DNA from: Porticoccaceae bacterium
Lineage (GTDB): Bacteria > Pseudomonadota > Gammaproteobacteria > Pseudomonadales > Porticoccaceae
Direction of reading: 5' to 3'
NCBI GenBank assembly: GCA_023228865.1
Contig: JALOAH010000107.1
Span: 1 to 11,619, forward strand
DNA length: 11,619 nt
In this document: positions 1 to 7,163 of the stretch, in pieces
Numbering within the stretch: the first letter of the stretch is position 1
Layout of the letters: every line of letters begins with the position of its first letter
Notes under the pieces: generated by a model
What the model was told of the DNA's origin: nothing
Seen by the model: only the letters and a program-made list of their open reading frames with translations
Databases searched by the model: none
Position numbers and translations under genes: made by a program

Positions 1-9
1 CTTTTTTAA
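1..9 (+). CDS. ureC: 3' end of urease alpha subunit gene (last codons only)
   Basis: Only three codons are visible: Leu, Phe and a TAA stop. Urease alpha subunits typically end in a conserved tail finishing Leu-Phe, and ureC usually lies just before ureE in gammaproteobacteria, which is exactly the position here. UreC is the catalytic subunit that holds the two-nickel centre and hydrolyses urea to ammonia and carbamate. The call rests on two residues plus gene order, so it is an inference; the gene body is outside the window. Confidence 0.55.
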   Translation, partial: LF

Positions 10-19
10 CGCAAACGCA

Positions 20-190
20 ATGTTTGACAAAAATGAATCTTCGGTAGGAGCCGGCCCTGCTGGCGGTGACGGATTTAGATTGCCGCAGCTGATTGCGACG
101 ATATCGGGGAAAATCAATTTGAAGAACTGCGAGTGTTTGACAGGAATGAATCTTTTACAGGAGTTACTACTTCACGGGAACAAGCCATGA
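20..190 (+). CDS. possible 56-residue small ORF between ureC and ureE
   Basis: An open frame of 56 codons runs from ATG at 20 to TGA at 188-190. Its stop overlaps the proposed ureE start (ATG at 187) in an ATGA arrangement, which is typical of translational coupling. The peptide starts MFDKNES, has a Gly/Ala-rich stretch, and ends in a Leu-rich segment. I do not recognise a family. No good Shine-Dalgarno precedes the ATG, and both copies of the local 30-base repeat lie inside it. It may be a real leader peptide that couples ureE translation to ureC, or a chance open frame in a rearranged gap. The coupled overlap is the only positive argument. Confidence 0.25.
   Translation: MFDKNESSVGAGPAGGDGFRLPQLIATISGKINLKNCECLTGMNLLQELLLHGNKP
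21..50 (+). repeat. imperfect 30-base direct repeat, copy 1
   Basis: This block matches 133-162 at 24 of 30 positions. Both copies begin TGTTTGACA, share an internal AATGAATCTT, and end AGGAG, a Shine-Dalgarno-like sequence. In copy 1 the frame of the small ORF reads FDKNES. The sequence between the copies (51-132) shows no resemblance to what follows copy 2, so this is not a simple tandem duplication of a 112-base unit. Confidence 0.7.
133..162 (+). repeat. imperfect 30-base direct repeat, copy 2
   Basis: This is the second copy of the block at 21-50 (24/30 identical). It lies 25 bases before the proposed ureE ATG. Read in the ureE frame from GTG at 133 it gives FDRNES, nearly the same hexapeptide that copy 1 gives in a different frame. 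It could be a duplicated ureE leader, or a remnant of an older ureE start region left behind by an insertion of about 112 bases. Confidence 0.7.
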
Positions 191-711
191 TCATTGTCCG
201 CGAGTTTTTAGACGAAAATCACCGCCATTGCGATGAGGTTATCAGGGTGGAATTGCCCTATGACTTGCGCAAAAGAAGCCGGTTCAGAACCACCTCCCTG
301 TGTGGTCGGGAGGTGGGCATACAACTGCCGCGGGGCACGGAGCTGCACCAGGGGCAGCGGCTGCTTGCGGATTCCGGCGAGCACATTGAAATTATTGCCA
401 GCGCAGAATTGGTCAGTACGGCCACCGCCACGTCGCCCCTGCACTTGTTGCAAGCCGCCTATCATTTGGGTAATCGCCATGTGCCATTGCAGGTGAGCGA
501 GCACTGGCTGCGCTATCAACACGACCATGTGCTGGACGATATGGTGCGCGGCCTGGGGCTTGTGGTCACAGTGGAGCAGGCGGCGTTTCAGCCGGAGTCC
601 GGCGCCTATCATCGCCACGGCGATGGCGGGCGCAGCCCTGAGCACGATCACAGCCATGAGCCTCATCAGGAACACAGCCATAAAAACAGTCACGGCCACT
701 CCCATGGCTAG
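187..711 (+). CDS. ureE: urease accessory protein UreE, nickel metallochaperone
   Basis: UreE is a cytoplasmic nickel carrier that passes Ni2+ to the UreG/UreF/UreD complex for insertion into apo-urease. The 174-residue product has the family layout: an N-terminal peptide-binding domain (about 1-75) and a metal-binding domain (about 78-145). His98 in GNRHVPLQ and the nearby HDH pair (112, 114) match the metal-binding histidines known in Klebsiella UreE. The tail from 142 to 174 is very His-rich (11 His in 33 residues), as in nickel-storing UreE proteins. ATG at 187 was chosen because family members begin at a MxxVxExL-like strand. A GTG at 133 would add 18 residues unlike the family. The Shine-Dalgarno before 187 is weak (GGGAA), so coupling to the small upstream frame is possible. 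It overlaps ureF by 8 bases. Confidence 0.95.
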   Translation: MIIVREFLDENHRHCDEVIRVELPYDLRKRSRFRTTSLCGREVGIQLPRGTELHQGQRLLADSGEHIEIIASAELVSTATATSPLHLLQAAYHLGNRHVPLQVSEHWLRYQHDHVLDDMVRGLGLVVTVEQAAFQPESGAYHRHGDGGRSPEHDHSHEPHQEHSHKNSHGHSHG

Positions 712-1387
712 CCCGGATATCGCCCTGCTGGGATTAATGCGCCTTGTCAGCCCGGCGCTGCCCGTTGGCGGTTTTGCCTATTCCCAGGGGTTCGAATATG
801 CCGTGGATGCGGGCTGGGTCAGCAACGCCAATGACACCGAAAAATGGCTTGGCGGCGTGATGACGGAAGGGTTGGCTCGTCTTGATATTCCCCTGTTGTG
901 CCGTCTTTACCAGTCGCTGGATAATCCGCAAACATTAAACCAGTGGAATGCCAAAGCCCTGGCCTGTCGGGAGAGCCTTGAGCTGCGCAGGGAGGAACAG
1001 CAAATGGGTCGCGCCCTGTGGCGCTTGCTTAAAGATTTACAAGCTGCGCAGCCACAGTCGCAGCAGCGGCCATTGCCAGCTATTGCCCAACCCTCCTGGC
1101 TGGCGGCTTTCGCCGTTGCCGCCCATCATTGGGGGCTGGACGCCAGGCAAACCTGTTTGGGTTTTGTGTGGAGCTGGCTGGAAAATCAACTCACAGTGGC
1201 GGCCAAAACCGTGCCCATAGGGCAGACCGATGTGCAGCGCATCAGCAGTCGCCTGTTAACCTCCATTGCCGATGCCGTTGCTGCGGGGATGGCCATCGGT
1301 GACGACGACATCAGTGGCGGTTTACCCGGTGTGGTGATGGCAAGCATGAAACATGAAACCCAATATTCCCGGCTTTTTCGTTCTTAA
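704..1387 (+). CDS. ureF: urease accessory protein UreF
   Basis: UreF is an all-helical cytoplasmic scaffold. It binds UreD/UreH and the GTPase UreG on apo-urease and gates nickel insertion. The 227-residue length is normal for the family. Recognisable features are the N-terminal segment LVSPALPVGGFAYSQG (14-29), the central Glu/Arg-rich helix (about 89-110), and a C-terminal region ending MKHETQYSRLFRS (215-227), the typical UreF tail that contacts UreG and UreD. The start at 704 sits inside the end of ureE (8-base overlap) with no clear Shine-Dalgarno, so translation is probably coupled to ureE. Earlier in-frame starts would add residues that are ureE read out of frame. A 46-base gap separates it from ureG. 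Confidence 0.95.
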   Translation: MASPDIALLGLMRLVSPALPVGGFAYSQGFEYAVDAGWVSNANDTEKWLGGVMTEGLARLDIPLLCRLYQSLDNPQTLNQWNAKALACRESLELRREEQQMGRALWRLLKDLQAAQPQSQQRPLPAIAQPSWLAAFAVAAHHWGLDARQTCLGFVWSWLENQLTVAAKTVPIGQTDVQRISSRLLTSIADAVAAGMAIGDDDISGGLPGVVMASMKHETQYSRLFRS

Positions 1388-1433
1388 GTCCGCTCTTAAG
1401 TCGGGAAGAAGCTACAACCTTTGAGAGGAAAGC

Positions 1434-2048
1434 ATGAGCAACAAACCCTTATTGAGAATTGGCATTGGCGGCCCTGTGGGTTCCGGGAAAACCGCGTTGG
1501 TGAAAACCCTCTGCGAGCGCCTGCGCGACCGATTTAATATTGCCGTAATTACCAACGATATTTATACCCGAGAAGACATGGAATTTCTTCAGCGCCACCA
1601 GGCTCTGGACATCGAGAGAATTCTCGGCGTTGAAACCGGCGGTTGTCCCCATACCGCCATTCGCGAAGATGCCTCCATGAACCTGGCGGCAGTGGACGAA
1701 CTTCACAGCCGCTTTCCCGACCTGGATTTTATTATGGTGGAGAGCGGCGGCGATAATCTGGCGGCTACGTTCAGTCCCGAGCTGTCTGACTTGACACTTT
1801 ATGTGATCGACGTCTCCGCCGGCGACAAAATTCCCCGCAAGGGTGGCCCCGGGATTACCAAGTCGGATCTGCTGGTGATCAATAAAATTGATCTCGCGCC
1901 CCATGTTGGCGCCTCTCTGGAGGTGATGGATCGGGATGCCAAAAAAATGCGCGGCGCCAAACCTTTTGTTTTTGCCAATATGAAAGACGGCACCGGTGTT
2001 GACGACATCATCAGTTTTATTGTTCGCGAAGGCATGCTTGCTGCATGA
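1434..2048 (+). CDS. ureG: urease accessory GTPase UreG
   Basis: UreG is a SIMIBI-class GTPase. Its nickel-loaded GTP-bound dimer delivers Ni2+ to urease through UreF/UreD. The 204-residue protein is full length. Visible motifs are the P-loop GGPVGSGKT (12-20), the metal-binding Cys-Pro-His at 71-73 that bridges the nickel-bound dimer, ESGGDNL (103-109), and the guanine-specificity motif NKID (150-153). A good Shine-Dalgarno (GAGAGGA, about 1423-1429) precedes the ATG. It is co-oriented with ureE and ureF, and the nickel permease gene follows after 44 bases. Confidence 0.97.
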   Translation: MSNKPLLRIGIGGPVGSGKTALVKTLCERLRDRFNIAVITNDIYTREDMEFLQRHQALDIERILGVETGGCPHTAIREDASMNLAAVDELHSRFPDLDFIMVESGGDNLAATFSPELSDLTLYVIDVSAGDKIPRKGGPGITKSDLLVINKIDLAPHVGASLEVMDRDAKKMRGAKPFVFANMKDGTGVDDIISFIVREGMLAA

Positions 2049-2092
2049 GCCCTGGCTGTTAATGGATACTTTCAGGTGGAGAGTCAACGCCA

Positions 2093-2764
2093 ATGAGTTC
2101 TGAAATACTGATATTGCTGATGATGGGTATGGCTGGAGGTTTACTTCACGCCCTGGATGCAGACCATATTCTCGCCGTCAGCGCCGTTGCTTTGGAAGAT
2201 CGCTCGGCGAAGAAAAAAATTCTGCGCACCGCGCTGTTATGGGCTTCCGGGCACGGCTTGTCGCTGGTGTTGCTTATCCTGGCCGCCGTTGGTTTTGGCT
2301 GGGTCATTCCCGATCTGGTGTCCCGCTCTGCCGAAGTGCTGGTGGGCGCTATTCTTTTGGCGGTGGGCGCGTCAATTCTGTTGCATTTTTATCGCGGCGA
2401 CATCCGCATTACCCGCCATAGCCATGAAAACCTGCCGCCCCATACCCATATCCATAACCCAGGCCATAACTGCAACAATGATCATCGCCCGGTCTTGGTG
2501 GGCATTGTTCACGGTGTTGCCGGCAGTGCACCCATGCTGGCGGTATTGCCGCTGCTGATCAAACAGCAGTTTGTCACCGTGAGTCTTTATATTGTGCTTT
2601 TCAGTGTCTGTGTTGGTTTGATGATGTGCCTCTTTGGTGGCTTGCTGGGTAGGGTGGTCAGATTTCTTGACAAGCGCACTGCGAGGGGCTTGCCTGTACT
2701 ACAGCTGGTTCTCGCTGTTCAGGCGATGGCCATGGGCAGCTACTGGATTTACGCGGCTGTTTGA
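2093..2764 (+). CDS. UreH/NiCoT-type nickel permease of the urease cluster
   Basis: This is a predicted inner-membrane nickel importer that supplies Ni2+ for urease maturation. The 223-residue protein has about six hydrophobic segments. It carries the family signature HALDADH (19-25) in the first membrane segment, a second His motif SGHG (52-55), a cytoplasmic or loop region rich in His (109-131, seven His), and HGVAGS (140-145), the motif seen in UreH/NicO-like permeases. The HALDADH signature resembles NiCoT/UreH transporters rather than the HupE/UreJ family, whose motif is different; databases may still call it ureJ or ureH. A good ribosome site (AGGTGGAG) precedes ATG 2093. It is the last gene of the urease operon; the leader of urtA follows. 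Substrate nickel is inferred from context and motif. Confidence 0.85.
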   Translation: MSSEILILLMMGMAGGLLHALDADHILAVSAVALEDRSAKKKILRTALLWASGHGLSLVLLILAAVGFGWVIPDLVSRSAEVLVGAILLAVGASILLHFYRGDIRITRHSHENLPPHTHIHNPGHNCNNDHRPVLVGIVHGVAGSAPMLAVLPLLIKQQFVTVSLYIVLFSVCVGLMMCLFGGLLGRVVRFLDKRTARGLPVLQLVLAVQAMAMGSYWIYAAV

Positions 2765-2789
2765 GATTTTCATTTCCAATCTTTTTTTC

Positions 2790-2837
2790 CGCCTTATCTT
2801 GGTGCAATTATTTTTCTTCTTGTTCTTGTCTGGTGCG
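2790..2837 (+). promoter_or_regulatory. candidate pair of NtrC-binding sites upstream of urtA
   Basis: Two 17-base segments resemble the NtrC site TGCACY-N5-RGTGCA. The first, 2790-2806, has a perfect right half GGTGCA (2801-2806) and a poor left half. The second, 2821-2837, has GGTGCG on the right and a left half matching 4 of 6. Each scores about 9 of 12 defined positions. Their centres are 31 bases apart, about three helical turns. They lie near -137 and -106 from the predicted sigma-54 start, close to the arrangement known for the NtrC enhancer of glnA in enteric bacteria. The individual matches are weak; the spacing is the stronger argument. Confidence 0.4.
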
Positions 2838-2844
2838 AATGCGC

Positions 2845-2870
2845 CGGGTTTGCCCGCTTTGTGTTTTTTC
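2845..2870 (+). terminator. weak candidate terminator after the urease operon
   Basis: A short GC hairpin, CGGG (2845-2848) with loop TTTG and CCCG (2853-2856), is followed within two bases by a T-rich run (2858-2869, interrupted by two G). The stem is only four pairs, so termination may be partial. It sits between the permease gene and the urtA promoter and overlaps no gene. Confidence 0.35.
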
Positions 2871-2908
2871 TGTGCAAAAAACCGCTTCAAATAAGCACTT
2901 TTTCTTTT

Positions 2909-2924
2909 TGGCACACTAAATGCT
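2909..2924 (+). promoter_or_regulatory. sigma-54 (RpoN) promoter for urtABCDE
   Basis: TGGCACACTAAATGCT has a perfect -24 element (TGGCAC) and a -12 element ATGCT, one base off TTGCW. The invariant GG and GC are separated by exactly 10 bases as sigma-54 requires. The predicted transcription start is near 2935, giving a leader of about 68 bases before urtA. Nitrogen-regulated urea uptake under RpoN/NtrC is the expected logic and agrees with the NtrC-like sites upstream. Confidence 0.75.
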
Positions 2925-2987
2925 ATTAAAGACCTGACGTGCTTGGCATGAATACAGCATTGGCTGAGTGTGTTCCACCTCACAAAC

Positions 2988-2994
2988 AAGGAGA
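2988..2994 (+). promoter_or_regulatory. strong ribosome binding site that sets the urtA start
   Basis: AAGGAGA ends 8 bases before ATG 3003. It selects this start over the in-frame GTG at 2970, which would put 11 extra residues in front of the signal peptide. Confidence 0.8.
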
Positions 2995-3002
2995 ATTGCT
3001 TC

Positions 3003-4292
3003 ATGACTATCCCTTCAAAGAAATGGCAGAAGACGTTAATGGCTGCAGCATTTGCTGTCAGTGCAGGAATTGTTCAGGCTGCGGACACGATCAAGGTCGG
3101 TGTGTTGCACTCCCTGTCGGGCACTATGGCAATCAGTGAAACCACCCTTAAAGACACCGTCCTGATGATGGTGGAAGAGCAAAACAAAAAAGGCGGTTTG
3201 CTGGGTAAAAAGCTCGAGACTGTTGTTGTCGACCCCGCATCAAACTGGCCGCTGTTTGCAGAAAAAACCCGCGAACTGCTTGAGAAAGAAAAGGTCGATG
3301 TTATTTTCGGATGCTGGACATCGGTTTCGAGAAAATCCGTGCTGCCGGTTATCGAAGAATTGAACGGCCTGATGTTTTATCCGGTGCAGTACGAGGGTGA
3401 AGAGTCGTCAAAAAATGTCTTTTATACCGGCGCCGCTCCCAATCAACAGGCGATTCCCGCCGTTGATTACCTGATGAGCCAGGGTGTCAAGCGCTGGGTA
3501 CTGGCTGGTACCGACTACGTTTATCCGCGCACCACCAACAAAATTCTTGAGGCTTACCTGAAATCCAAAGGTGTTGCCGCTGAAGACATCATGATCAACT
3601 ACACGCCTTTCGGTCATTCTGACTGGCAGAACATTGTCGCCGACATTAAAGCCTTTGGCGCTGCCGGTAAAAAGACTGCGGTAGTGTCCACCATCAATGG
3701 CGACGCCAACGTGCCTTTTTATAAGGAGTTGGGCAACCAGGGGGTTTCTGCAGAAGATATTCCGGTGGTCGCTTTCTCTGTGGGTGAAGAAGAGCTTTCC
3801 GGCTTTGACACCACGCCCCTAGTAGGCCACCTGGCGGCCTGGAACTATTTCATGAGCGTCGATGCAGAAGCCAACGACGACTTTATTGAAGCCTGGCATA
3901 CTTTTATCAAAGATGAAGATCGCGTCACCAATGACCCCATGGAGGCCACCTATATCGGCTTTAATATGTGGGCCGAGGCGGTCAAAAAAGCGGGCACCAC
4001 GGAGACGGATGCTGTCGGCGATGCCATTATCGGTGTCACCGTGCCCAACCTCACCGGTGGTTACGCCACCATGATGCCCAACCACCACCTCACCAAACCC
4101 GTGCTTATCGGCGAGATTCAGGATGACGGTCAGTTTGAAGTTGTCTGGGCAACACCCAGCACGGTTGTTGGTGATGCCTGGTCTGATTTTCTCCCCTCCA
4201 GTAAAGATGTTATCTCCGATTGGCGTGCGCCACTCAGCTGCGGTAATTACAACGTAAAAACGGCCAAGTGTTCCGGCCAGAATTACGAATAA
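3003..4292 (+). CDS. urtA: urea ABC transporter, periplasmic urea-binding protein UrtA
   Basis: UrtA captures urea (and related short amides) in the periplasm and presents it to the UrtBC permease. The 429-residue protein belongs to the branched-chain-amino-acid-type binding proteins (periplasmic binding fold I). It opens with a Sec signal peptide: basic KKWQK, a hydrophobic Ala-rich core, and likely cleavage at VQA or VQAA (26/27). The mature start IKVGVLHSLSGTMA (30-43) is the family's first beta strand with the substrate loop. FGCWTSVSRK (102-111) and NGLMFYPVQYEG (121-132) are characteristic of UrtA/FmdD-like proteins rather than LivJ. It is followed by a hairpin and the rest of the urt operon. 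Confidence 0.96.
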   Translation: MTIPSKKWQKTLMAAAFAVSAGIVQAADTIKVGVLHSLSGTMAISETTLKDTVLMMVEEQNKKGGLLGKKLETVVVDPASNWPLFAEKTRELLEKEKVDVIFGCWTSVSRKSVLPVIEELNGLMFYPVQYEGEESSKNVFYTGAAPNQQAIPAVDYLMSQGVKRWVLAGTDYVYPRTTNKILEAYLKSKGVAAEDIMINYTPFGHSDWQNIVADIKAFGAAGKKTAVVSTINGDANVPFYKELGNQGVSAEDIPVVAFSVGEEELSGFDTTPLVGHLAAWNYFMSVDAEANDDFIEAWHTFIKDEDRVTNDPMEATYIGFNMWAEAVKKAGTTETDAVGDAIIGVTVPNLTGGYATMMPNHHLTKPVLIGEIQDDGQFEVVWATPSTVVGDAWSDFLPSSKDVISDWRAPLSCGNYNVKTAKCSGQNYE

Positions 4293-4309
4293 GACCTTAA
4301 TAAAAACCA

Positions 4310-4344
4310 CCGGGTCACCATGCTGCTATGGTCACCCGGCTTTT
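4310..4344 (+). terminator. intercistronic hairpin between urtA and urtB (attenuator-like)
   Basis: Left arm 4310-4321 (CCGGGTCACCAT) pairs with right arm 4328-4339 (ATGGTCACCCGG) in 11 of 12 positions, with one C-C mismatch and a six-base loop. It is followed by CTTTTCG, a short T-run. An A-rich run precedes it. The T-tract is too short for full termination. Partial termination or 3'-end protection of the urtA message is likely, which would give more binding protein than permease, as is common in binding-protein-dependent operons. Confidence 0.6.
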
Positions 4345-4359
4345 CGCAAGAGTGTCAGT

Positions 4360-6030
4360 ATGTGCGTATTTAAAAAACTGATGGTGAAAAACCAGCGGAT
4401 CAGAAACCTGTTGGTTGCTGTTTTTGTCGGCTTGATGTCTATGCAATTGATGGCGGAAAAAACACCTGCGCCGGAATCTCTTGAAACAATTTTTGCAGCA
4501 CTGCCAAAAGCCAGTTTCTCTGAAAAAACCCAACTGGTGAATGCTATCGCTGCAAGTGGCGCCGTCAATGGCCTCGAAATTATTGAGGCGATTTACGATG
4601 GCAATCTTTATTATGTCAAACAGGATTCTACCGTTGTCTTTGCCAAAAAAAGTGGCAAAGTCTACGCCATTAGCAACGCCATCACCGGGGAATCTCTCGG
4701 TGAAATCGGCAAGCGCAAGGTTAAAAAAATTACCATCAACAACGCCCTGCGCCGCGACCTCAGCCAGTTAATTGCAGGATTTAAATTGCGTTCTGTCAAA
4801 GCTTCGGAGCGCATTCAGGCCGCACGGGATATGATCAACAGCCCATCGACAGAATTATTGCCGCTGATCGACAGCGCACTTAAAGAAGAAACCGATAATG
4901 ACGTGCGCACTGTGCTGGATATTGCCCGCGCCGCTGCGGTATTAGGCGATTTATCATCCACTTCAAAAGAAAAAATTGCCGCCATCGCCGTATTGGGGGA
5001 AGCCACCGACAGCAGCGCCATCAACCTGGTATCAAAAATTACCCTCAAGGATGGCGATGGCAATTACCTTGAAAAAGATCAGGCGCTGGTGGCCGCAGCA
5101 GAAAAAGCCCTGGAAAGTTTGACCACCAGAAAATCCTTTTACGAACTGGTTCAGAATCTTTTCTTTGGCGTCAGCCTGGGGTCGGTGCTACTGCTCACCG
5201 CTGTGGGCTTGGCGATCACCTTTGGGGTTATGGGTGTCATTAATATGGCCCATGGTGAAATGATTATGATTGGCGCCTACGCCACCTACACGGTGCAGCT
5301 GTTAATGCCGAATATGATCGGCACGTCCATTTTGGTATCGATTCCCGTGGCCTTCCTGGTGTCGGGGTTAATGGGTGTGCTGGTTGAGCGTTTGATTATT
5401 CGCCATCTTTACGGTCGCCCTCTGGAAACACTGCTGGCCACGTTTGGTTTGAGCCTGGTGCTTCAACAACTGGTGAGAACCATTTATTCGCCCTTGAACC
5501 GCAGTGTGATTACACCGGACTGGATGAGTGGTTCCTGGGCCATCAACGGTATGTTGTCCCTCACCTATAACCGTTTATTCATTATTATTTTCAGTTTCAT
5601 GGTGTTGTTTGCGTTAATGATGCTGATGAAGAAAACCAGCTTTGGTTTGCAAATGCGCGCAGTCACCATGAATCGCAAAATGGCCAGCTCCATGGGCATT
5701 AAAACCGGCTGGATCGATGCCATGACCTTTGGTCTCGGTTCCGGTATTGCCGGTGTTGCCGGTGTTGCCCTCAGCCAGCTCACCAACGTCGGCCCCAACC
5801 TCGGTCAGGCCTATATTATCGACTCTTTTATGGTGGTGGTGTTTGGCGGTGTTGGCAATTTGTTCGGAACCCTGTTTGCCGCCATGTCGCTGGGGCTGGC
5901 CAATAAGTTTATGGAGCCAATGGCCGGCGCCGTGCTCGCCAAAATTTTCATTCTGGTATTTATTATTCTGTTTATTCAAAAGTGGCCCCGTGGCTTGTTT
6001 GCCATTAAAGGCCGGTTTGTTGAGGATTAA
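4360..6030 (+). CDS. urtB: urea ABC transporter permease UrtB (LivH-like, with periplasmic N-terminal region)
   Basis: UrtB is one of the two membrane subunits of the urea importer. The 556-residue protein has an N-terminal signal/anchor segment (about 17-32), then a mostly helical, polar region (about 33-257) expected in the periplasm. The LivH-type permease domain runs from about 258 to 556, with NMAHGEMIMIGAY (295-307), the family motif near the second membrane helix, and a GVGNLFGT motif near the C-terminus. The long N-terminal part is usual for proteobacterial UrtB. ATG 4360 has an AAGAG sequence a few bases upstream; an in-frame ATG at 4381 is an alternative and would shorten the signal region. 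The gap to urtC is 3 bases. Confidence 0.96.
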   Translation: MCVFKKLMVKNQRIRNLLVAVFVGLMSMQLMAEKTPAPESLETIFAALPKASFSEKTQLVNAIAASGAVNGLEIIEAIYDGNLYYVKQDSTVVFAKKSGKVYAISNAITGESLGEIGKRKVKKITINNALRRDLSQLIAGFKLRSVKASERIQAARDMINSPSTELLPLIDSALKEETDNDVRTVLDIARAAAVLGDLSSTSKEKIAAIAVLGEATDSSAINLVSKITLKDGDGNYLEKDQALVAAAEKALESLTTRKSFYELVQNLFFGVSLGSVLLLTAVGLAITFGVMGVINMAHGEMIMIGAYATYTVQLLMPNMIGTSILVSIPVAFLVSGLMGVLVERLIIRHLYGRPLETLLATFGLSLVLQQLVRTIYSPLNRSVITPDWMSGSWAINGMLSLTYNRLFIIIFSFMVLFALMMLMKKTSFGLQMRAVTMNRKMASSMGIKTGWIDAMTFGLGSGIAGVAGVALSQLTNVGPNLGQAYIIDSFMVVVFGGVGNLFGTLFAAMSLGLANKFMEPMAGAVLAKIFILVFIILFIQKWPRGLFAIKGRFVED

Positions 6031-6033
6031 ACG

Positions 6034-7161
6034 ATGTCTGTAAAAGGTCCTCTCATTATTCAATTGCTACAGGAAAAAACCACCGCCAGGTTTTTGCTGA
6101 CCCTGGCAGCGCTCGCTATTTTGATGCCTGTATTGAATTTGGTCGTTCCCCCCGATTCGGTATTTCATGTTTCCACCTACACCTTGACGCTGCTGGGCAA
6201 ATACCTGAGTTATGCACTGCTGGCGCTGGCGGTGGATCTTATCTGGGGCTACTGCGGCATTCTCAGCCTCGGTCACGGCGCCTTTTTTGCCCTGGGCGGC
6301 TACGCCATGGGCATGTATCTGATGCGCCAGATCGGTGAGCGCGGAGTCTATGGTGATCCCATCCTTCCCGATTTTATGGTGTTTCTCAACTGGAGTGAGT
6401 TGCCCTGGTTTTGGTACGGATTTGATCAGTTCTGGTTTGCCGCTCTGATGGTGGTGCTGGTTCCGGGAACCCTGGCGTTTTGTTTTGGCTGGTTGGCTTT
6501 TCGTTCGCGGGTGACGGGTGTGTACCTGTCGATTATTACCCAGGCATTGACCTATGCATTAATGCTCGCCTTTTTTCGCAATGAAATGGGCTTTGGCGGC
6601 AACAACGGCTTGACGGATTTCAAGGATATTCTCGGCTTTGATCTGCAGAGCGACGCGACCCGCAATGTTCTCTTTTTAGTGACGATACTGTTTCTGGCAC
6701 TGGCCTATGTGTTTTGCAAATGGATTACCACTTCCAAATTTGGCCGCGTTCTTGTCGGCGTGCGCGATGCTGAAAGCCGCACCCGCTTCATGGGTTACCG
6801 GGTTGAGCACTACAAGCTCTTTGTGTTTGTTGCCTCGGCAATTATTGCCGGTATTGCCGGTGCCATGTATGTGCCCCAGGTAGGTATTATCAATCCTGGT
6901 GAATTTTCCCCCATTAACTCTATCGAGATTATTATCTGGGTCGCCATCGGTGGCCGTGGCACCCTCTATGGCGCAGTGATGGGAGCATTTCTGGTCAACT
7001 ATGCCAAAACCTATTTTACGGCGGCCTTTCCCGAGCTCTGGTTATTTATGCTGGGCGGTCTCTTTGTGGTTACCACCCTGTATTTACCCAAAGGGTTTAA
7101 AGGTATTTTCGATCGTGTTGTTAAACCTAAAAAAACCATAGCCGCTGAGGGAGGTGCCTGA
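6034..7161 (+). CDS. urtC: urea ABC transporter permease UrtC (LivM-like)
   Basis: UrtC is the second membrane subunit and pairs with UrtB to form the urea channel. The 375-residue protein is full length, with about eight to ten hydrophobic segments. GYCGILSLGHGAFFALGGY (72-90) is the LivM-family motif, and VGVRDAESRTRFMGY (241-255) is the cytoplasmic loop expected to contact the ATPases. IGGRGTLYGAVMGA (305-318) is the conserved C-terminal permease motif. A GAGGA ribosome site lies inside the end of urtB, 7 bases before the ATG, so the two are translated together. Confidence 0.96.
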   Translation: MSVKGPLIIQLLQEKTTARFLLTLAALAILMPVLNLVVPPDSVFHVSTYTLTLLGKYLSYALLALAVDLIWGYCGILSLGHGAFFALGGYAMGMYLMRQIGERGVYGDPILPDFMVFLNWSELPWFWYGFDQFWFAALMVVLVPGTLAFCFGWLAFRSRVTGVYLSIITQALTYALMLAFFRNEMGFGGNNGLTDFKDILGFDLQSDATRNVLFLVTILFLALAYVFCKWITTSKFGRVLVGVRDAESRTRFMGYRVEHYKLFVFVASAIIAGIAGAMYVPQVGIINPGEFSPINSIEIIIWVAIGGRGTLYGAVMGAFLVNYAKTYFTAAFPELWLFMLGGLFVVTTLYLPKGFKGIFDRVVKPKKTIAAEGGA

Positions 7162-7163
7162 TT

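Noticed and set aside
133..186. GTG at 133 as the ureE start
   Set aside because: It would add 18 residues not found in UreE proteins and composed largely of the repeat. ATG 187 gives the family N-terminus. It is not fully excluded, since GAAGAA lies upstream of the GTG.
1382..1402. Repeated TCTTAAGTC (1382-1390 and 1394-1402) between ureF and ureG
   Set aside because: It is only 9 bases, overlaps the ureF stop, and has no dyad or other structure to suggest a function.
1449..2093. Long open frame (214 codons) on the minus strand across ureG
   Set aside because: It is antisense to a well-supported gene, has no family-like motifs, and arises from codon bias of ureG.
5737..5770. Short repeated GCCGGTGTT-like units in urtB
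   Set aside because: They encode the in-frame glycine/alanine stretch IAGVAGVA of a membrane helix; ordinary coding repetition.
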